Source: Mesostigma viride
Lineage: Eukaryota > Streptophyta > Mesostigmatophyceae > Mesostigmatales > Mesostigmataceae
Direction: 5' to 3'
Assembly: GCA_009746045.1 (NCBI GenBank)
Contig: RPFO01000041.1
Location: 6,137,323 to 6,201,322 of the forward strand
DNA length: 64,000 nucleotides
Positions 10,301-22,899 of the stretch are shown here, one piece after another. How positions within the stretch are numbered: the stretch's first letter is position 1; every line of letters begins with the position of its first letter. Under the pieces are notes generated by a model, which saw only the letters and a list, made by a program, of their open reading frames with translations, searched no databases and had not been told where the DNA came from. The position numbers and the translations under genes are program-made.

Positions 10301-13300
10301 GGCTGGAATCTTTGGCATGACAGTGATGACAATGGTGCCCACTCCGTTGACTCTTAATTGAGGAGTTAATTGGGAGGGTGCTGGGCGGGGGCTCACATGA
10401 GCTTAGAGGTGTGGGTTTGTTGAGGGACCCATTCAGCCCTTTACCACCCTTACAACCTGCCTCATGTGCATCAGTATCCGTGCTACACTGACATTAATAC
10501 CATTTGGCAGTCTACGTGGTTCACGGACATGGATACTACCTTCCATGCTTTGACTAGGGGGACATTGTTCAGTCTACTTGCTAGGGCCCTGCCAAGCTGA
10601 GGGTGTATCTGTTTGATGACTGATGGCCTCATCCAGCATACCCTTATGCTGCCCTACTTGGGCAACCTTGCCTTGGGCTCCTTCGATCCTAGTAATGCCC
10701 ACATTACCTTGCATGGTAGTGCCACCTGGATGGTTGCGGGGAGTGATGTTGTTGCTGGGGGCCCTGCCAAGCTTGAGCACATCAGTTGCCTGATTGGTGA
10801 TTGCTTTCAGTTTGCTCTCAAGCTGCCCTGTATGCAACTCCGTCTTGGACACTTTGCTGTAGTGCCCATCCCATCTTTAGTCATGAGGTGCATAGGACGC
10901 CGTTATAGAGAGACCCTGCAGGCCACCAGTGGGTCAGTGGGCTGAGAGACAGGCCTCCCCCACCCTTCTCTGGTTGGCTGGGCCTCTGTCCTTATGCGTA
11001 TTCCATGGCGTTTGTTCCTGCTAGCTGTCAATCTTGGGAAGCTGATACCAGGATTATTACAGCTTATTCTAGCAGAAGGGTGGAATTACTAGGCATGCTG
11101 GTAGTCTCCAGTTTACCAGTTATGCTGAGGGGGATTTGTGTGGGGAGCAGGGCGTGCAGGGGATTGGGCTGCGTCTAAACCTTGCATGGGGTAGCGTGTG
11201 CTACGCTTTACCAGTTGGGGCATACCGTTCATAATGCTGGTGAGGCATTACTGATCTTCTGCTATCCCTATCAAGGCTGTGGATGGTTTCCCAGGCATCT
11301 TATGGAGAAATAGTGTGCCTTGGCTCATAAAAAGCCACTGGCTATGGGTTGAGAGTACTAGCTACTAAGGAGATGTGGCTTTACCTCACTCTTACTCCTG
11401 TGGGTGCGACTGGAGGGGGGGAAATTTTGTTCTGGTGGGGAGGAGATCTATGAGGATCATAGCGTGGAGACACCTTGGGATTTCAGTTCATCTTTTCTGG
11501 GTCTCCTCATAGATCCCTGACTAGATGGTATCCTGGTTTCGCTGGCCATCGGTGGGCTATTTTGGCTGTGCTTTGTTGCATCTCCCCAACCTGCTGACGG
11601 GTACCCACTGGAGACAACCCTGTCCACGGCCTCATGGGCGTACTTCTGAGATAACCTTGCTCTTCATGAGGCGACCCTGTTGGCGACGTCTTCCTGCTGG
11701 ATTGCTCCTGTCTCTTGGTGACTGCACTTCCACCTGGGGCGCTGTTGACGTTTCCTTGTTCCAGTTTGCGTGGACTGCCGGGTGTCAGCGGGCCTTGGAC
11801 TTGCTGCAGCAGAAGCTCATGCCAGCCCTGTGTTAGGATTGAGCATTCTTGGCATCCATCCAGCCTGCTATGACCTGATGAGCCTTGGACCCTGGCAGCC
11901 CAAGTTAATTATGGGGGGTTGGCTGTATAGAGGGTTAGCCTTGCTACCTGACACTATGCTTCCTGCCCTGATCAAGCAGTGAGAGCTGTCAGTATTCGTG
12001 GCATGGATCCCTGTGGATGACCCGTTATCCCTGGGAATGTCAGGCTTGTCCTTCACCCGTGGACTCTAGCTGAGGGAGGGTGGTGTCCCAGAACCTGGAG
12101 TGGCCTCACCTTGTTTGGCTTAGGTGCCTTGACCCTGTTTACTCCTTCCTGGATTCATGTGGACTCATCGAATCTGACTGGGATCTGAGTTGAGTGGGAT
12201 GGACTCTTGTGGGAGTTTGGTGGGACTAAGCTGAGATGACATCCAGATCTTGGTGACCAGCTTCTGAGGATAGTTGAGGGGATCTGAGCCTGGATGGCAC
12301 ATGGAGAGTGACTTCTGTGTTTTACCCCGACATATGGAGTTGTTCACCTAGTCTAGGGCTTGATGCCTGGTATGATTAAGACACGTGGTTCATGTATGCA
12401 CACCAGCCTGTATGAGAGTGGCTCCCCTTTTGTGGCTCATCTGCTGCATAGGATGTATGCATTGTCACCAGGACCTGAGTTTGATATGAGGTCTACTGAG
12501 GGGCAGGACATGCTAGCAGCCTTACCTGAGGCCTTGAAGGAGGCATTTACTCAGTTGCAGCCAGTGAGTATGGGAGAGGCTTCCTACAGGGAGCTGTTGG
12601 AGTTTCAGTTCAGAAGGGTGACTTTGATTTGGTTCCTTCTTTCTCCAGCTCAGCCAGAAGGTGTTTTCCTTTGGAGACTTCTACCTCTTTTGCAATCCCG
12701 GGTTGCCCAAGTACACTGTGGAACTTAGGGTCCGTCTGATGCCACTACGGGTGCTGGTGCCCTGATAGGTGCTAAGTGGTCTGTGGTCAAGACCTTTCTG
12801 CAGTTCTGGTGAGCGTACAGATCAGGGGTGAGCAGGCACAAGACGTCCTCTACTTGGGTGATGGACCCGGCGAGTCAGTCTGTGGTGCTCCTCTCCTGGG
12901 GCATGCTTTCGCTATGCTGTCCAGATGGTGGCAGGGGCTACTGAGACTTGCATGGTGCTGCAGGTCAGCAGGAACTGGCCAGAGTTGGCCCACGTGGTGG
13001 AGCAGTTTCCCATGTGTGGACCCAATGGCAAGGTGGCCTGAATGGGGATTGGTATAGCCTGTGAGGAACAGGGCTGAGAAGGAAAGGGGGCTTTGGATTG
13101 TGGTGTGAGGGGGGGGATTCCAGGATGGATGATGGGGGGGCTCCATTCCAGTTCTGATGTTCCAGTCCAGAGTTCCAGAATTCCAGAATGATGACGGGAT
13201 GACTTCCCGTATTGCTGTGATTATCTGGGCTTGTAGTGGATAAGGATGTGACTTGTCTTCTTTAAGCACCTGTGACTAGATGTTTATGAGATAGGAGGCC

Positions 13301-13430
13301 CTGGCTTCAGGGATGTAAAAACCCATCTGCTTGTCCCAAGAGATGGTGGACTTCCTGTTTATTGTTGTGTTGTTCTTGTGTAGGTTGTTGTTTATTCTTC
13401 TTGGCTTCTAGGAACTGGGAGTTCCTGTCT
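7369..13430 (+). other. Interior of LTR element, non-coding or decayed
   Basis: About 6 kb of moderately GC-rich sequence. The longest ORFs (8371-9105, 12360-12728) show no retroviral motif. The 8371-9105 frame owes its length to a local tandem duplication. It may be filler or a very decayed polyprotein. Confidence 0.5.
8751..9002 (+). repeat. 130-bp tandem duplication inside LTR element
   Basis: tggatatcccaggtctgcca begins at 8751 and again at 8881; the units match almost perfectly through the 'ggttgtccc...gggtatcaca' segment. A related shorter unit (ggttaccctgag ... gcgggggagtgga) repeats just upstream at about 8583 and 8720. Confidence 0.8.
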
Positions 13431-13443
13431 TGAGGGGGAGATA
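13431..13443 (+). promoter_or_regulatory. Polypurine tract
   Basis: tgagggggagata lies immediately before the TG of the right LTR, the expected place for plus-strand priming. Confidence 0.75.
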
Positions 13444-14143
13444 TGTAACAACCAAATGTTACATCCAAAGTTTTCCTACTGGTGACCTTATTATGAGTTC
13501 GTGGGGACAATTATTTGGATAGTTAGGAGGCTTCGACGTATGATTGATATTGGGCCTGCTGAGATCTGTCGAATTATTGTTCTACCCTCATTGGTCGTGG
13601 CCTGATCCACGTGGGGTACTTTGCATGGTTTAGTTCAGCCAGTCATAGATTCTCTTTAAGACTGTCGTACCTGGTGGATCTGGTTCCAGGTCACGGAGAT
13701 TCTGTAGTGCTGGCCTTGTGCTATGTTGTGGATTCTGAGGACAGGATCTTACCTTGAGTGATCCTCACTTTTGATTGGTTCTTTCGGGTTAGGGTTGAGC
13801 CGACTCTGCGTGCACGATGACTTTTATACTGTTTGTGGCGGTCGTGCATGTGCGCGTGTATGAGAGCTAAAGCTATGGTGTAATTCAAGGGTTTCCTTGT
13901 TTCATCAATCAAACAACCCTCGCTAAAAGTCAACTATAACTTCAACAGATAGTCGACTTGGATATAACTTGTCTGTTGTGTCTAACAAGGGCGGGGACTC
14001 ATTCCCTTAACTGTTGAAGATCCATCTTCATTGCTTCTCTGGACGTGAAGTTATCTGTCGCGACTCCAACCCAGGTATAAAGATCTTTTCACATCAATGT
14101 TGAAACTGAGGCTGTTGCAAACACAACATTTTTAGTCGTTACA
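13444..14143 (+). repeat. Right LTR (700 bp)
   Basis: Matches the left LTR with two indels and few substitutions; followed at once by the CTTGG duplication. Confidence 0.9.
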
Positions 14144-14148
14144 CTTGG

Positions 14149-14485
14149 GGTCTTTCGTGGGCCGGGTGCCGTGACAGGTGCTCAACTGTCGCTCGGTCGG
14201 CCCAGTGCGCGAGCTGGTGCTCCGTACCTGGGGATGCTTGCACCCCGGGTTGGAGCCGGATGGCTGGCACTGGCGACCCGTGTCTCGGTCCGCGGCCTGA
14301 GGCTTTTTCTTCGGAAATTGCTGCTGGCCAGCAAACTTTGCAATTGCCTTCCGCCGAGGGGGGGGTGGTTGGGGCTGGGGACGGCGATGGGAAAAGCGCC
14401 TAAGCTAGAAATTTTTTCCCCACGCATAGAAACCTCGGGGGGGAATGCGGTCTTGGCTGAACGGACTCTTGTTCAGCCAGGTGCC
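14149..14485. other. GC-rich host flank
   Basis: Holds a 118-codon plus-strand open frame (14171-14527) rich in Leu, Ala, Arg and Gly without recognisable domains and running into the next repeat, so it is not called a gene. Confidence 0.4.
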
Positions 14486-15271
14486 CATCAAGTTTCGTTT
14501 AAGTGGCCAGCCGGAGCGGCTGCTTAGGTTTTAGCGGGCAAGTGTTCGAAGCGCGTCATTGGTGAATTACTTGGGGAACTTGGGTTTCCCCGCGAAACTC
14601 CAACCGCACATTCAGATTTCCAAATCTCAAGTAAAGTTCGGCGCAACTTTCTGAACGGGGGCAGTTGACGAGCAGCATTCCTCCGGACGAATGAATTGCG
14701 CTCCATACTTGCGCAAAATTTTGAAAGGTAGCTTGCGTGCAGCCCTACTAAAATTTGCGCGGACGTTCCGATTTCCAAATCTCAAGTAAATTTCGGCGGA
14801 ACTTTCTGAACGGGGGTAGTTGGCGGGCAGCGTTCCTCCAGACGAATGAAATGCGTTCCATACTAGCGCAAAATTTTGAAAGGTAGCTTGCGTGCAGCCC
14901 TACTAAAATTTGCGCGAAGTGTGGGACTGAAAATTCGTAACGGAAACTTTTTGGTAGTTGCCGTCACTTCCTCTTGTGCAAACGTGTGGGAGTGAAAATT
15001 CGTAACGGAAACGTTTTGGTAGTTGCCGTCACTTCATTTTGCGCGAGTGTTGGGCTGAAAATTCGTAACGGAAACTTTTTGGTAGTTGGCGTCACTTCCT
15101 TTGGTGCGACTGAAAATTCGCTGAAATTCGCTGAATTCGTACCGTAGCCTAATTTTTAGTACCTCGAAGTGACGGAGCACCTAAAAATTTGCCCACAAGT
15201 ACACTTGGCAGCGCGCTCACTGGGAAAAATTGTACAGCCGCTCCGGCGGGCCACTTGAACGAATTGTAATG
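14486..15271 (+). mobile_element. 0.79-kb TIR element, copy 1
   Basis: Bounded by imperfect inverted ends. The left end catcaagtttcgtttaagtgg continues to ccggagcggctg; the right end is its reverse complement with a few mismatches (cagccgctccgg ... gtaatg). Inside are two 155-bp units (from 14615 and 14770) and three about 65-70-bp units built on 'gaaaattcgtaacggaaac...ttggtagtt'. There is no transposase ORF, so it looks non-autonomous. No clear target-site duplication was found. The second copy at 20061 is about 98-99% identical by eye. Confidence 0.7.
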
Positions 15272-15585
15272 CTGGGGCTGTGGCCTCGGGCATCCGGGCT
15301 GGCGGGGCCTGGGCTAGGTCCACGTTTTTTCTCGAAGCACCCCGGGTCTATGGGGAGACGGCCATAGCGGTACCGACTCGGGGCCCCGAGAGGGGTCATG
15401 ATAGGCTGGCCGTGCGCAATCGCAGTGCAAATGCGCTGGGCCTTTTTGGGCCTGGCCATGCATCCACAGCCGCCGGGCACACGCCTCCCGATGTGGGGGG
15501 GCTCCCGTTTTGCGGCAGGGCGGTCACTTGTGACAACGAGCAAGGTGGAGTGCGGCTTCAAGGGAAAGCCAGGGCGGGGGTGATT
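15272..15585. other. GC-rich host segment
   Basis: Open on both strands (frames at 15280-15603 plus and 15217-15591 minus) but without domain signals; treated as non-coding. Confidence 0.35.
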
Positions 15586-16291
15586 GGGCAACGTACTTCA
15601 TGAAGGGCCTTGAACGGCGTGCCTCCGGGCATGTCAATAGTGTCACATTTATGCTTCCACTTATTGTTTTAATGAAGATGCTGGTTTTTGTGGGAGCTAC
15701 GTGGGACATGAATCGGGGTTCTTTGAACGGAGTTTCTTCTATACGTGAATGCGGGAACAAGAGGTCGCTGGTTGAGCGGCTTATAGGTCGTAGTGTTTTC
15801 TCGTAGCTGTTTGGCTAGAGCTTTTGTGATTAGTAGATGCAATATAGTGCATGGTTGAAAAATGAATTCAATAAAATGTGCGTTCCGCGCTTGGGTTGAT
15901 TATACCCGGGCGGAACGGGGCGTGAGGTGCAGTGCCCCTGAAAAGAACAACCTACGCATTATTTAATACTAGCCGTGCAGATTCGGGATATTCTACCCCC
16001 GGTCTGTACGGTTAGCGTCTTACTAGCATCACTGAACATAAGGGTTTAATGACGTCAGTTAGCTAGGGTTAAGGGAGGTTTTGCGACTAAAAGCCGCTCT
16101 GGCTGGTTTTGTCGGCCTCTTTCTTTGCTCCCCACCCACCCACCCTTGTTTTGGTTGCCTCTAGGGCAACGTACTTCATGAAGGGCCTTGAACGGCGTGC
16201 CTCCGGGCATGTCAATAGTGTCACATTTATGCTTCCACTTATTGTTTTAATGAAGATGCTGGTTTTTGTGGGAGCTACGTGGGACATGAAT
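15586..16291 (+). mobile_element. Miniature TRIM-like element with 128-bp direct ends
   Basis: The 128-bp sequence gggcaacgtacttcatgaag...gggacatgaat occurs at 15586-15713 and 16164-16291. The 450-bp interior is the repeat also found alone at 6046-6420. There is no coding capacity and no inverted ends. The layout resembles a terminal-repeat retrotransposon in miniature, but no clear primer site, purine tract or target duplication was recognised, so the class is uncertain. Confidence 0.55.
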
Positions 16292-19200
16292 ATTCTATTA
16301 GCGTCACAATTCATCTGAATAATATCTCATCAAATCGAACATGAACATCACATACATTGGCAAGCCCATCCGATCATGTGAAGGGGACAAACAGCTCAGA
16401 AACAGAAATCAAGAAAATGATGCATCAGATTTGCCCGTGATGAACACTACAGCCTTAGCATCCACCTTGATCGCAATAAAGACTCGGAAGCCCACCCGAT
16501 GCATATGAAGCTTCAAGTCTTTGCCTGCCCATACCCTTAGTCTGCATACGATCATAGCAAACTAGGACAACCCAATCACGCCCTTGTCAGCAGCGCTCGA
16601 GTTGTTTCAGTCACGCTCTTGCTTCCCTTAGTCACCCCCAAAGGAAGACAAGCAGGGAATTGGACACACCCACTTAGTCTGACCCGTACGCAGTCAAACT
16701 ACAGTGCAGTCATCCCTTCAACGATCCTGTGAGTTGTCAAGGGGCCAGTCACAGTACCTGTGCACCAGCCACAGGGCACTCTACCCTGTTGTACACAACC
16801 TTCCCCTGGAGCAAGGGGACCCTTGAGCAAAGGGACATTGGGAATGCTGACAGGCAAGCCAATCCTCAACAATGTTGTGTACACCCTGCACAATCTGAAG
16901 CGTGACCACCCATGTTGTGAGGACCCATAATCCACAACCATGGCTGCTCAGTGGGAACTTTCAACATATCATGGGTCCACCACTGTCCTGCCCTCCCAGG
17001 AAATCTCTTTATGCATACCCGCTATTGGCCCAACATGTCACCAGCTCCCTTACAACAAGGTGGTACGGATTCACTTGCTGCACATGCCTACCCCACTCAC
17101 TCTCACCTCGGAGAGGAGGCAATTGAGTTTTTAGACCCGCGAGCAACGTCATTAACGATTCAAGTGCTCTTCACATCACGTGAGAGAGACATTCCGTCCC
17201 TAAGAACAAAAATTATGCACGAGAGCACAAGAATTACGATGCCAACACACATGGCTTATCCAGCAGCTTCATGCTCGTGGTCATGGAAAACTTGAAGCTA
17301 ACCATATCAGGATCTGGCTCCGTAGCAGGCACAATACTCACAAAGCTAAGACGGCCCGCTCCTTAATATGCAACAGACCATGCCTCACCATCAAACAAGT
17401 CCACGTAGGTCACCCACCTGCTCCCATCAATGAAAGGAGCATAGAGGTAAAGTCTGCTGGCCGGATAAAACCAGCATACGTCACATAAACATCGATTATC
17501 CACAAACCATCGACATGTAGACCTGGCTACTCAATAGTCCAAGATCACAAACAATGGTGGCATTCAGCCCACCACAAACTCTCACCCCCTTTGTGGGCAC
17601 AGCCCTCAAACAAAATTAGGCTCCCACATACAAACAAAACAGGCATGCAGCCAAAGCATACAAGTAATCATGCACCTTGCTGTAGTAACCATGCCATTGA
17701 ATAGCAATCTGGGTCACATAGAAAGAGATTTGCTGTGGTGGTATGGCATCCACCGTGGGCTAGGGGTAGATACCTATAGCCCTGCCGTCTCCTCACAGCC
17801 TGCGTAAGAGGGGGAGGTCCTTAGGCGCCATTGAGGGGCACCCCCATGCATCACCAGCCATGCAAGGAATCCCGTCTTTCAGAGAATCTATGCCCCACTG
17901 AGTCCTGCCATAACGCTGGCTCAGCCTGATCCAACGGAGGGTTTGCAAGTATCACCATCCCCGTCCAGTAGTGGCATCCTAGCCAATTAAGGACTGACAC
18001 AATACCCCCTGGATCCACCAGAACGAGGAAGGAGTGACTACCTGTCCTGGCGGCCTTACAACCTCTATCCTTGTGCCAACGAGGGAATGACAGGGGACAG
18101 AGGAGGATGACTCTTGCTGTTCTGCCTGTCCAACATAGCTATGACTGCCCAAACCCCTTTTTTTTCTTTTCAAAACAAGGGCACGTAAAGACAAAAACAG
18201 CAACATGGCATCCAATCTGGCCATTGTGATTGGGGTTGATTCCATGAGCAGTTGTAGCATGCCCCTGCCCTTGATAAAAGCAAAAGGAGAAAAACCAGTA
18301 TCACCGGGGGTGTACACTAGCTTGTTCCCACAAGTGGTTGTGCTGCCACCCATTTACAAGAGGTCTAGTAGGCTGCCTAAACCCCTGATCGTATCCTCCC
18401 ATCAACACTGGGAATATCTAAGCACAAACCAAGCGGGCAAGAAGCTAGCAAGGGCAAGAGGTTTCGTCAACATTACCGAGCTCCGCTGATAGCTTGCAAA
18501 CGCCCACTTAGTGTCTCCATGTGCAAACACCATGCGATATAAGGAGGTAGAGACTCGACCTCCCGGGCAAACACACAACAATTCCTGCTCATCGTCTCAA
18601 TGACAGGACTAGAGGCCATCGGCCACAGCACCGAACGGTGCACGTCTCATCAATTGACCAACAAGGAGACAACGTAAAAAAAAATCGTGGGCGAAGCCTC
18701 TTGCAACAAAGTGCCAAAACAGCACAAAAACTCGGCAAACTGGCCCGACGCTGCTTCCCGACATTCACAAACTAACAAACACATCAAATAACCAGCTATA
18801 GCCATTATCAAAATGGCAAACTTGACAGACTTCATGCCACTACTACGTCAAACGTAGAAGAGCAAGTCCGCCACCCGGGAAATAACTTGCCAGGTAGCAA
18901 AAAAAATCACACATGCCACCGCGCTTCGTAAAAAGAGCGAACGGCTTCACAAAAAATTGCGGGCACCAGCTGGAAAGCAATCCAGCGGAAAGTACAAGTG
19001 TCCGTGGTTCCGCATCACAGGCCGACAAACTGAGCACGATCTCAGGCTCCGGCAGTCACGGAAAACAACGAACTTCAAAAAGGACTGCCGCCGAATCAGC
19101 AAACTGTCGCCACAGCGACGAGCCCAGCAAATCTAGCGATGCCAGGCAATATGGCGGAAGCAAAACATAAAGACAACCATAGTTCGGCCTTAATTCCCGC

Positions 19201-20060
19201 CTACTCAACCGACAAGAAAAGGTGGAACCCGGCAAACCTTGCCGCTGCCCGCGGACAACACAAGCCGTAACAAGGTGGCACCCACTGCCGACACCGGCAC
19301 CAACGCCAGGCAATACTGGGCCTTCGTGAAACCAGGGTAGGAATCGGACCAGCATAACAACGGCACCAAAGCCGTAACAACTAGCTAAAGGATTTTCAAA
19401 TACTATCAACCCCTTGGCCTCGCCACCAAAATCAGCATTATCATCCGCTGATTTCAACATGCATAATTATGCACGAGCGTAGCAAACCGAAAACTGCCTG
19501 CCCCGGATTCCCAAAAGGACAGACTAGTAGTACTTGTTACGCTGCAGCTCGGCTTGCCCAAATCCAGGTGACGAATATTCAACATGAGGATGCCATGACA
19601 CATATGTTCATCATAAAGCCTTCCATCATTAGTGAAATATATTCGGCACAGCCAACTCACGTTGACCGCTGCCAACGCGAGGTTACGAAGGTGTAAAGCT
19701 TGCTACCGACCATGCGCCTCTGCAAACATATACTTGCGCATCCGTGCACTTACGCACGGAATGCATTGCGCTTAAAGTACGGCCCTGCCACGCTGGCAGG
19801 CTACTCGCGCATGTCGGAATAACAAATTATCTCAATGCTGAATCTGGACGGACATTCAGCATAATGCGGGGCAGCCAAAAGGCCCCGCCTGCGGCCAAAT
19901 TGCATGGCGGCGTAGTACCACATGGCGCCACAACTACGAGCCACATGGCACAGTGACATTGTGCCACGTGTCAACAAATGATTGGCCGCTACTTGATATT
20001 TCACATCTGACCTATCTGTGATATCTGGACCCTAACACTAGGGCCTCCGTTTTGGGGCTG
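16292..20060. other. 3.8 kb host intergenic sequence
   Basis: No gene, RT motif or structured repeat recognised. Open frames such as 17979-18353 (minus) and 19056-19460 (minus) lack motifs and are opposed by frames on the other strand. Confidence 0.4.
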
Positions 20061-20855
20061 CATCAAGTTTCGTTTAAGTGGCCAGCCGGAGCGGCTGCTT
20101 AGGTTTTAGCGGGCAAGTGTTCGAAGCGCGTCATTGGTGAATTACTTGGGGAACTTGGGTTTCCCCGCGAAACTCCAACCGCACGTTCAGATTTCCAAAT
20201 CTCAAGTAAAGTTCGGCGCAACTTTCTGAACGGGGGCAGTTGACGAGCAGCATTCCTCCGGACGAATGAATTGCGTTCCATACTTGCGCAAAATGTTGAA
20301 AGGTAGCTTGCGTGCAGCCCTACTAAAATTTGCGCGGACGTTCCGATTTCCAAATCTCAAGTAAATTTCGGCGGAACTTTCTGAACGGGGGTAGTTGGCG
20401 GGCAGCGTTCCTCCAGACGAATGAAATGCGTTCCATACTAGCGCAAAATTTTGAAAGGTAGCTTGCGTGCAGCCCTACTAAAATTTGCGCGAAGTGTGGG
20501 ACTGAAATTCGTAACGGAAACTTTTTGGTAGTTGCCGTCACTTCCTCTTGTGCAAACGTGTGGGAGTGAAAATTCGTAACGGAAACGTTTTGGTAGTTGC
20601 CGTCACTTCATTTTGCGCGAGTGTTGGGCTGAAAATTCGTAATGGAAACTTGTTGGTAGTTGGCGTCACTTCCTTTGGTTCGACTGAAAATTCGCTGAAA
20701 TTCGCTGAAATTCGCTGAATTCGTACCGTAGCCTAATTTTTAGTACCTCGAAGTGACGGAGCACCTAAAAATTTGCCCACAAGTACACTTGGCAGCGCGC
20801 TCACTGGGAAAAATTGTACAGCCGCTCCGGCGGGCCACTTGAACGAATTGTAATG
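20061..20855 (+). mobile_element. 0.79-kb TIR element, copy 2
   Basis: Near-identical to 14486-15271 in the same orientation. It differs by scattered substitutions and one extra ctgaaattcg unit in the small internal microsatellite near 20700. Confidence 0.75.
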
Positions 20856-21250
20856 ATTTCTAGACCAACCGCCCGAGCCTCGAGCGCCAGGCAGTCCAGC
20901 CAAAGTTGGGCAGACTCCGGCTTCTCGATGAGCGTGATGTCGTCGCTGGGCTATGTGCTACAGATACTCCCAACGGAGTTATGTTCCTAATTAATTAATT
21001 AATCTGGCTATGAAACATCATAATAGAACATCACTTTTAACCATCGGCTTAATTTTTTCGCCTGTCGCCCGCCGGATTAGCCATATTTTATCGGAGCTCA
21101 CGTCGCCATGGCCACCTCCGCACGGTGCGTGCACTGTGCACCACAATTTCACGGTCCGTCGGTACCGTCCCGACTTTTTTGGCGCCAAAAAAGTCCCGGG
21201 TGTCATGTCCCCTTAATTAATTAATTAATTAATAGACACGTGACGTGACG

Positions 21251-21357
21251 TGCATATTCTGATTTGGCACGCCACAAAGGTGAAAACCATTTGCGTTCAG
21301 TGCCGGTCCGCGGAAAACGCGGAAAAACGCGATCTGCAAATGAATCCAGGCCGGAAT
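21251..21357 (+). repeat. About 106-bp direct repeat, copy 1, next to tRNA-like segment
   Basis: gcatattctgatttggcacg...ccaggccgga recurs at 21647-21752. Just after this copy the minus strand reads GTTCGATTCC, a B-box/T-arm-like match, but the flanking stems pair poorly. It could be the edge of a tRNA-derived SINE. Confidence 0.5.
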
Positions 21358-21646
21358 CGAACTGGGGACCTCTCGCACCAATTTTGCTGACTATAGGACG
21401 GACGTCTCCGGATCCTAGGGCATCGCCAACTGACACCTACAGTCATCCGCAAAAGTTCTCCTTTCCGGGGAGTGATGCAAGCCTTTCGGATTTGGTACTA
21501 GATAAATCATTCGAGATCTGTGTGTAGGAGTACTACACACGTGTCTGCACTCGAGACTTGTTAGTCTCGAACCGTGAGACGGGCTGAACACGGCTGAAAC
21601 CTTCTTGAGAAGGGGGCGTAGCCGGTACTATCGAAATCAGCCAAGC

Positions 21647-21752
21647 GTATATTCTGATTTGGCACGCCGCAAAGGTGAAAACCATTTGCGTTCAGTGCCG
21701 GTGCGCGGAAAACGCGGAAAAACGCGATCTGCAAATGAATCCAGGCCGGAAC
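21647..21752 (+). repeat. About 106-bp direct repeat, copy 2
   Basis: Same as 21251-21357 with two or three substitutions; the sequence after it differs, so the tRNA-like segment is not shared. Confidence 0.7.
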
Positions 21753-22759
21753 GTGCATATGTTGCCCATAGCTCGTGCAAGAAGCCAGATTTTTTTCATG
21801 AACCATTTGTGAATAAGCACATGACTTGTGACCCAGGGTCAACAAATTGCGGTCATGGTCAGACCCCCCTGTATTCAAACCAGTGTATCTCTCTAAAGAA
21901 TTAGCATTTTGTAGGTCTGAGTAGCTAAAAAAATCCTTTGATTTATGGGCTTTCAGGAAAGTATACACATGAAACTGTTGGCGGGAAACCAGTATACCGT
22001 AGAAAAATAGGCACATACATTTCTTGTTTTTGGTCCATTGGAGTTCCTTCCCACCAAGAGAAACATTTATTTTACATTTTTGTGTGCTAGGCTTTATACG
22101 GACAGCCTATACCACACCTTCAAACTCAGTGCACATCATTATCAAGTTGGTTATTGTAGCACCATGCTGGGGGCCCAGCATACTCGAACACAAGGTGTTG
22201 CCCCTCTTAGCAGCGTGGGTGGGTGGGTGGGAGCTGAAAAGAGGCCTCCCTACGTCCCCTACACCACTCTAAGTACTGACTATCATTCACATTGCGCCAC
22301 GCAGGCCTGCCGGCTGGCGCAGGTACAAGGTGTACTGACTGCCAATCACAGTTGCGCCACGCCTGGCGGCTGGCGCAGGTAACAAGGTCTAGTGACGTAC
22401 GTTAGAAGCTACCTAGGCCTGCACTCCGGAACCACACTCAGCCTAGGCACAAAAAGGGCCGGCCGGTGCAGTACCCTCGTGACAAGCGCTAGTCTTACGC
22501 TACCTACGGCAGGTCGGTCCCCTTTGAGCCCGTCCACGCGTCATATATAAAATGAGCGAAGCTCAGCAAATTTTGGCGAATTAATTAATTTTTTGCGTTG
22601 GGAGTATCGGATTTCGGCCCCTGTCGTCCAATTAATTAATTAATTAACAATTCCATCATCATTCCATCATCTTTCCGTCATCGCGACTAGGAAAGTGAAC
22701 CACCCTTGTGCTGGCATCTGCCACCCTATAGTGACCCTATAGTGACCGCGGCCTAGGTG
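21753..22759. other. Host flank of the viral element
   Basis: About 1 kb without recognised genes. It contains ttaattaa runs (around 22580 and 22630) and a short duplicated gcgccacgc(a/c)...ctggcgcaggta motif (22290-22380). The last bases (cctatagtgaccctatagtg) echo words found inside the adjoining viral TIR. Confidence 0.4.
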
Positions 22760-22899
22760 TTAAAAGCTGGAGGGAGTTATCTCACCCTATCACAGAGGTG
22801 GCTAACACCATTTGCATCTATCACAACCTATAGTGAGGCTGTGACATTTAGGCTGGCATCTGTCACCACCCCGGCAGTTGTGAGGTTGTGTTGTTGGGG

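Larger units (their letters stand above)
6638..14143 (+). mobile_element. LTR retrotransposon, young insertion with gene-less interior
   Basis: Two about 0.7-kb direct repeats beginning TGTAAC and ending TTACA are flanked by a perfect 5-bp duplication CTTGG. A primer-binding site follows the left LTR and a purine tract precedes the right one. The LTRs differ by a handful of substitutions plus a 4-nt and a 12-nt indel, so insertion was recent. The 6.1-kb interior holds only short ORFs on both strands, with no gag, protease, RT, RNase H or integrase motif seen. This fits a non-autonomous LARD-type element copied by a partner's enzymes. The superfamily cannot be assigned without pol. Confidence 0.85.

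Noticed and set aside
21340-21420. tRNA gene on the minus strand
   Set aside because: A B-box-like match exists but the T-stem has mismatches and no proper acceptor or anticodon arm could be drawn.
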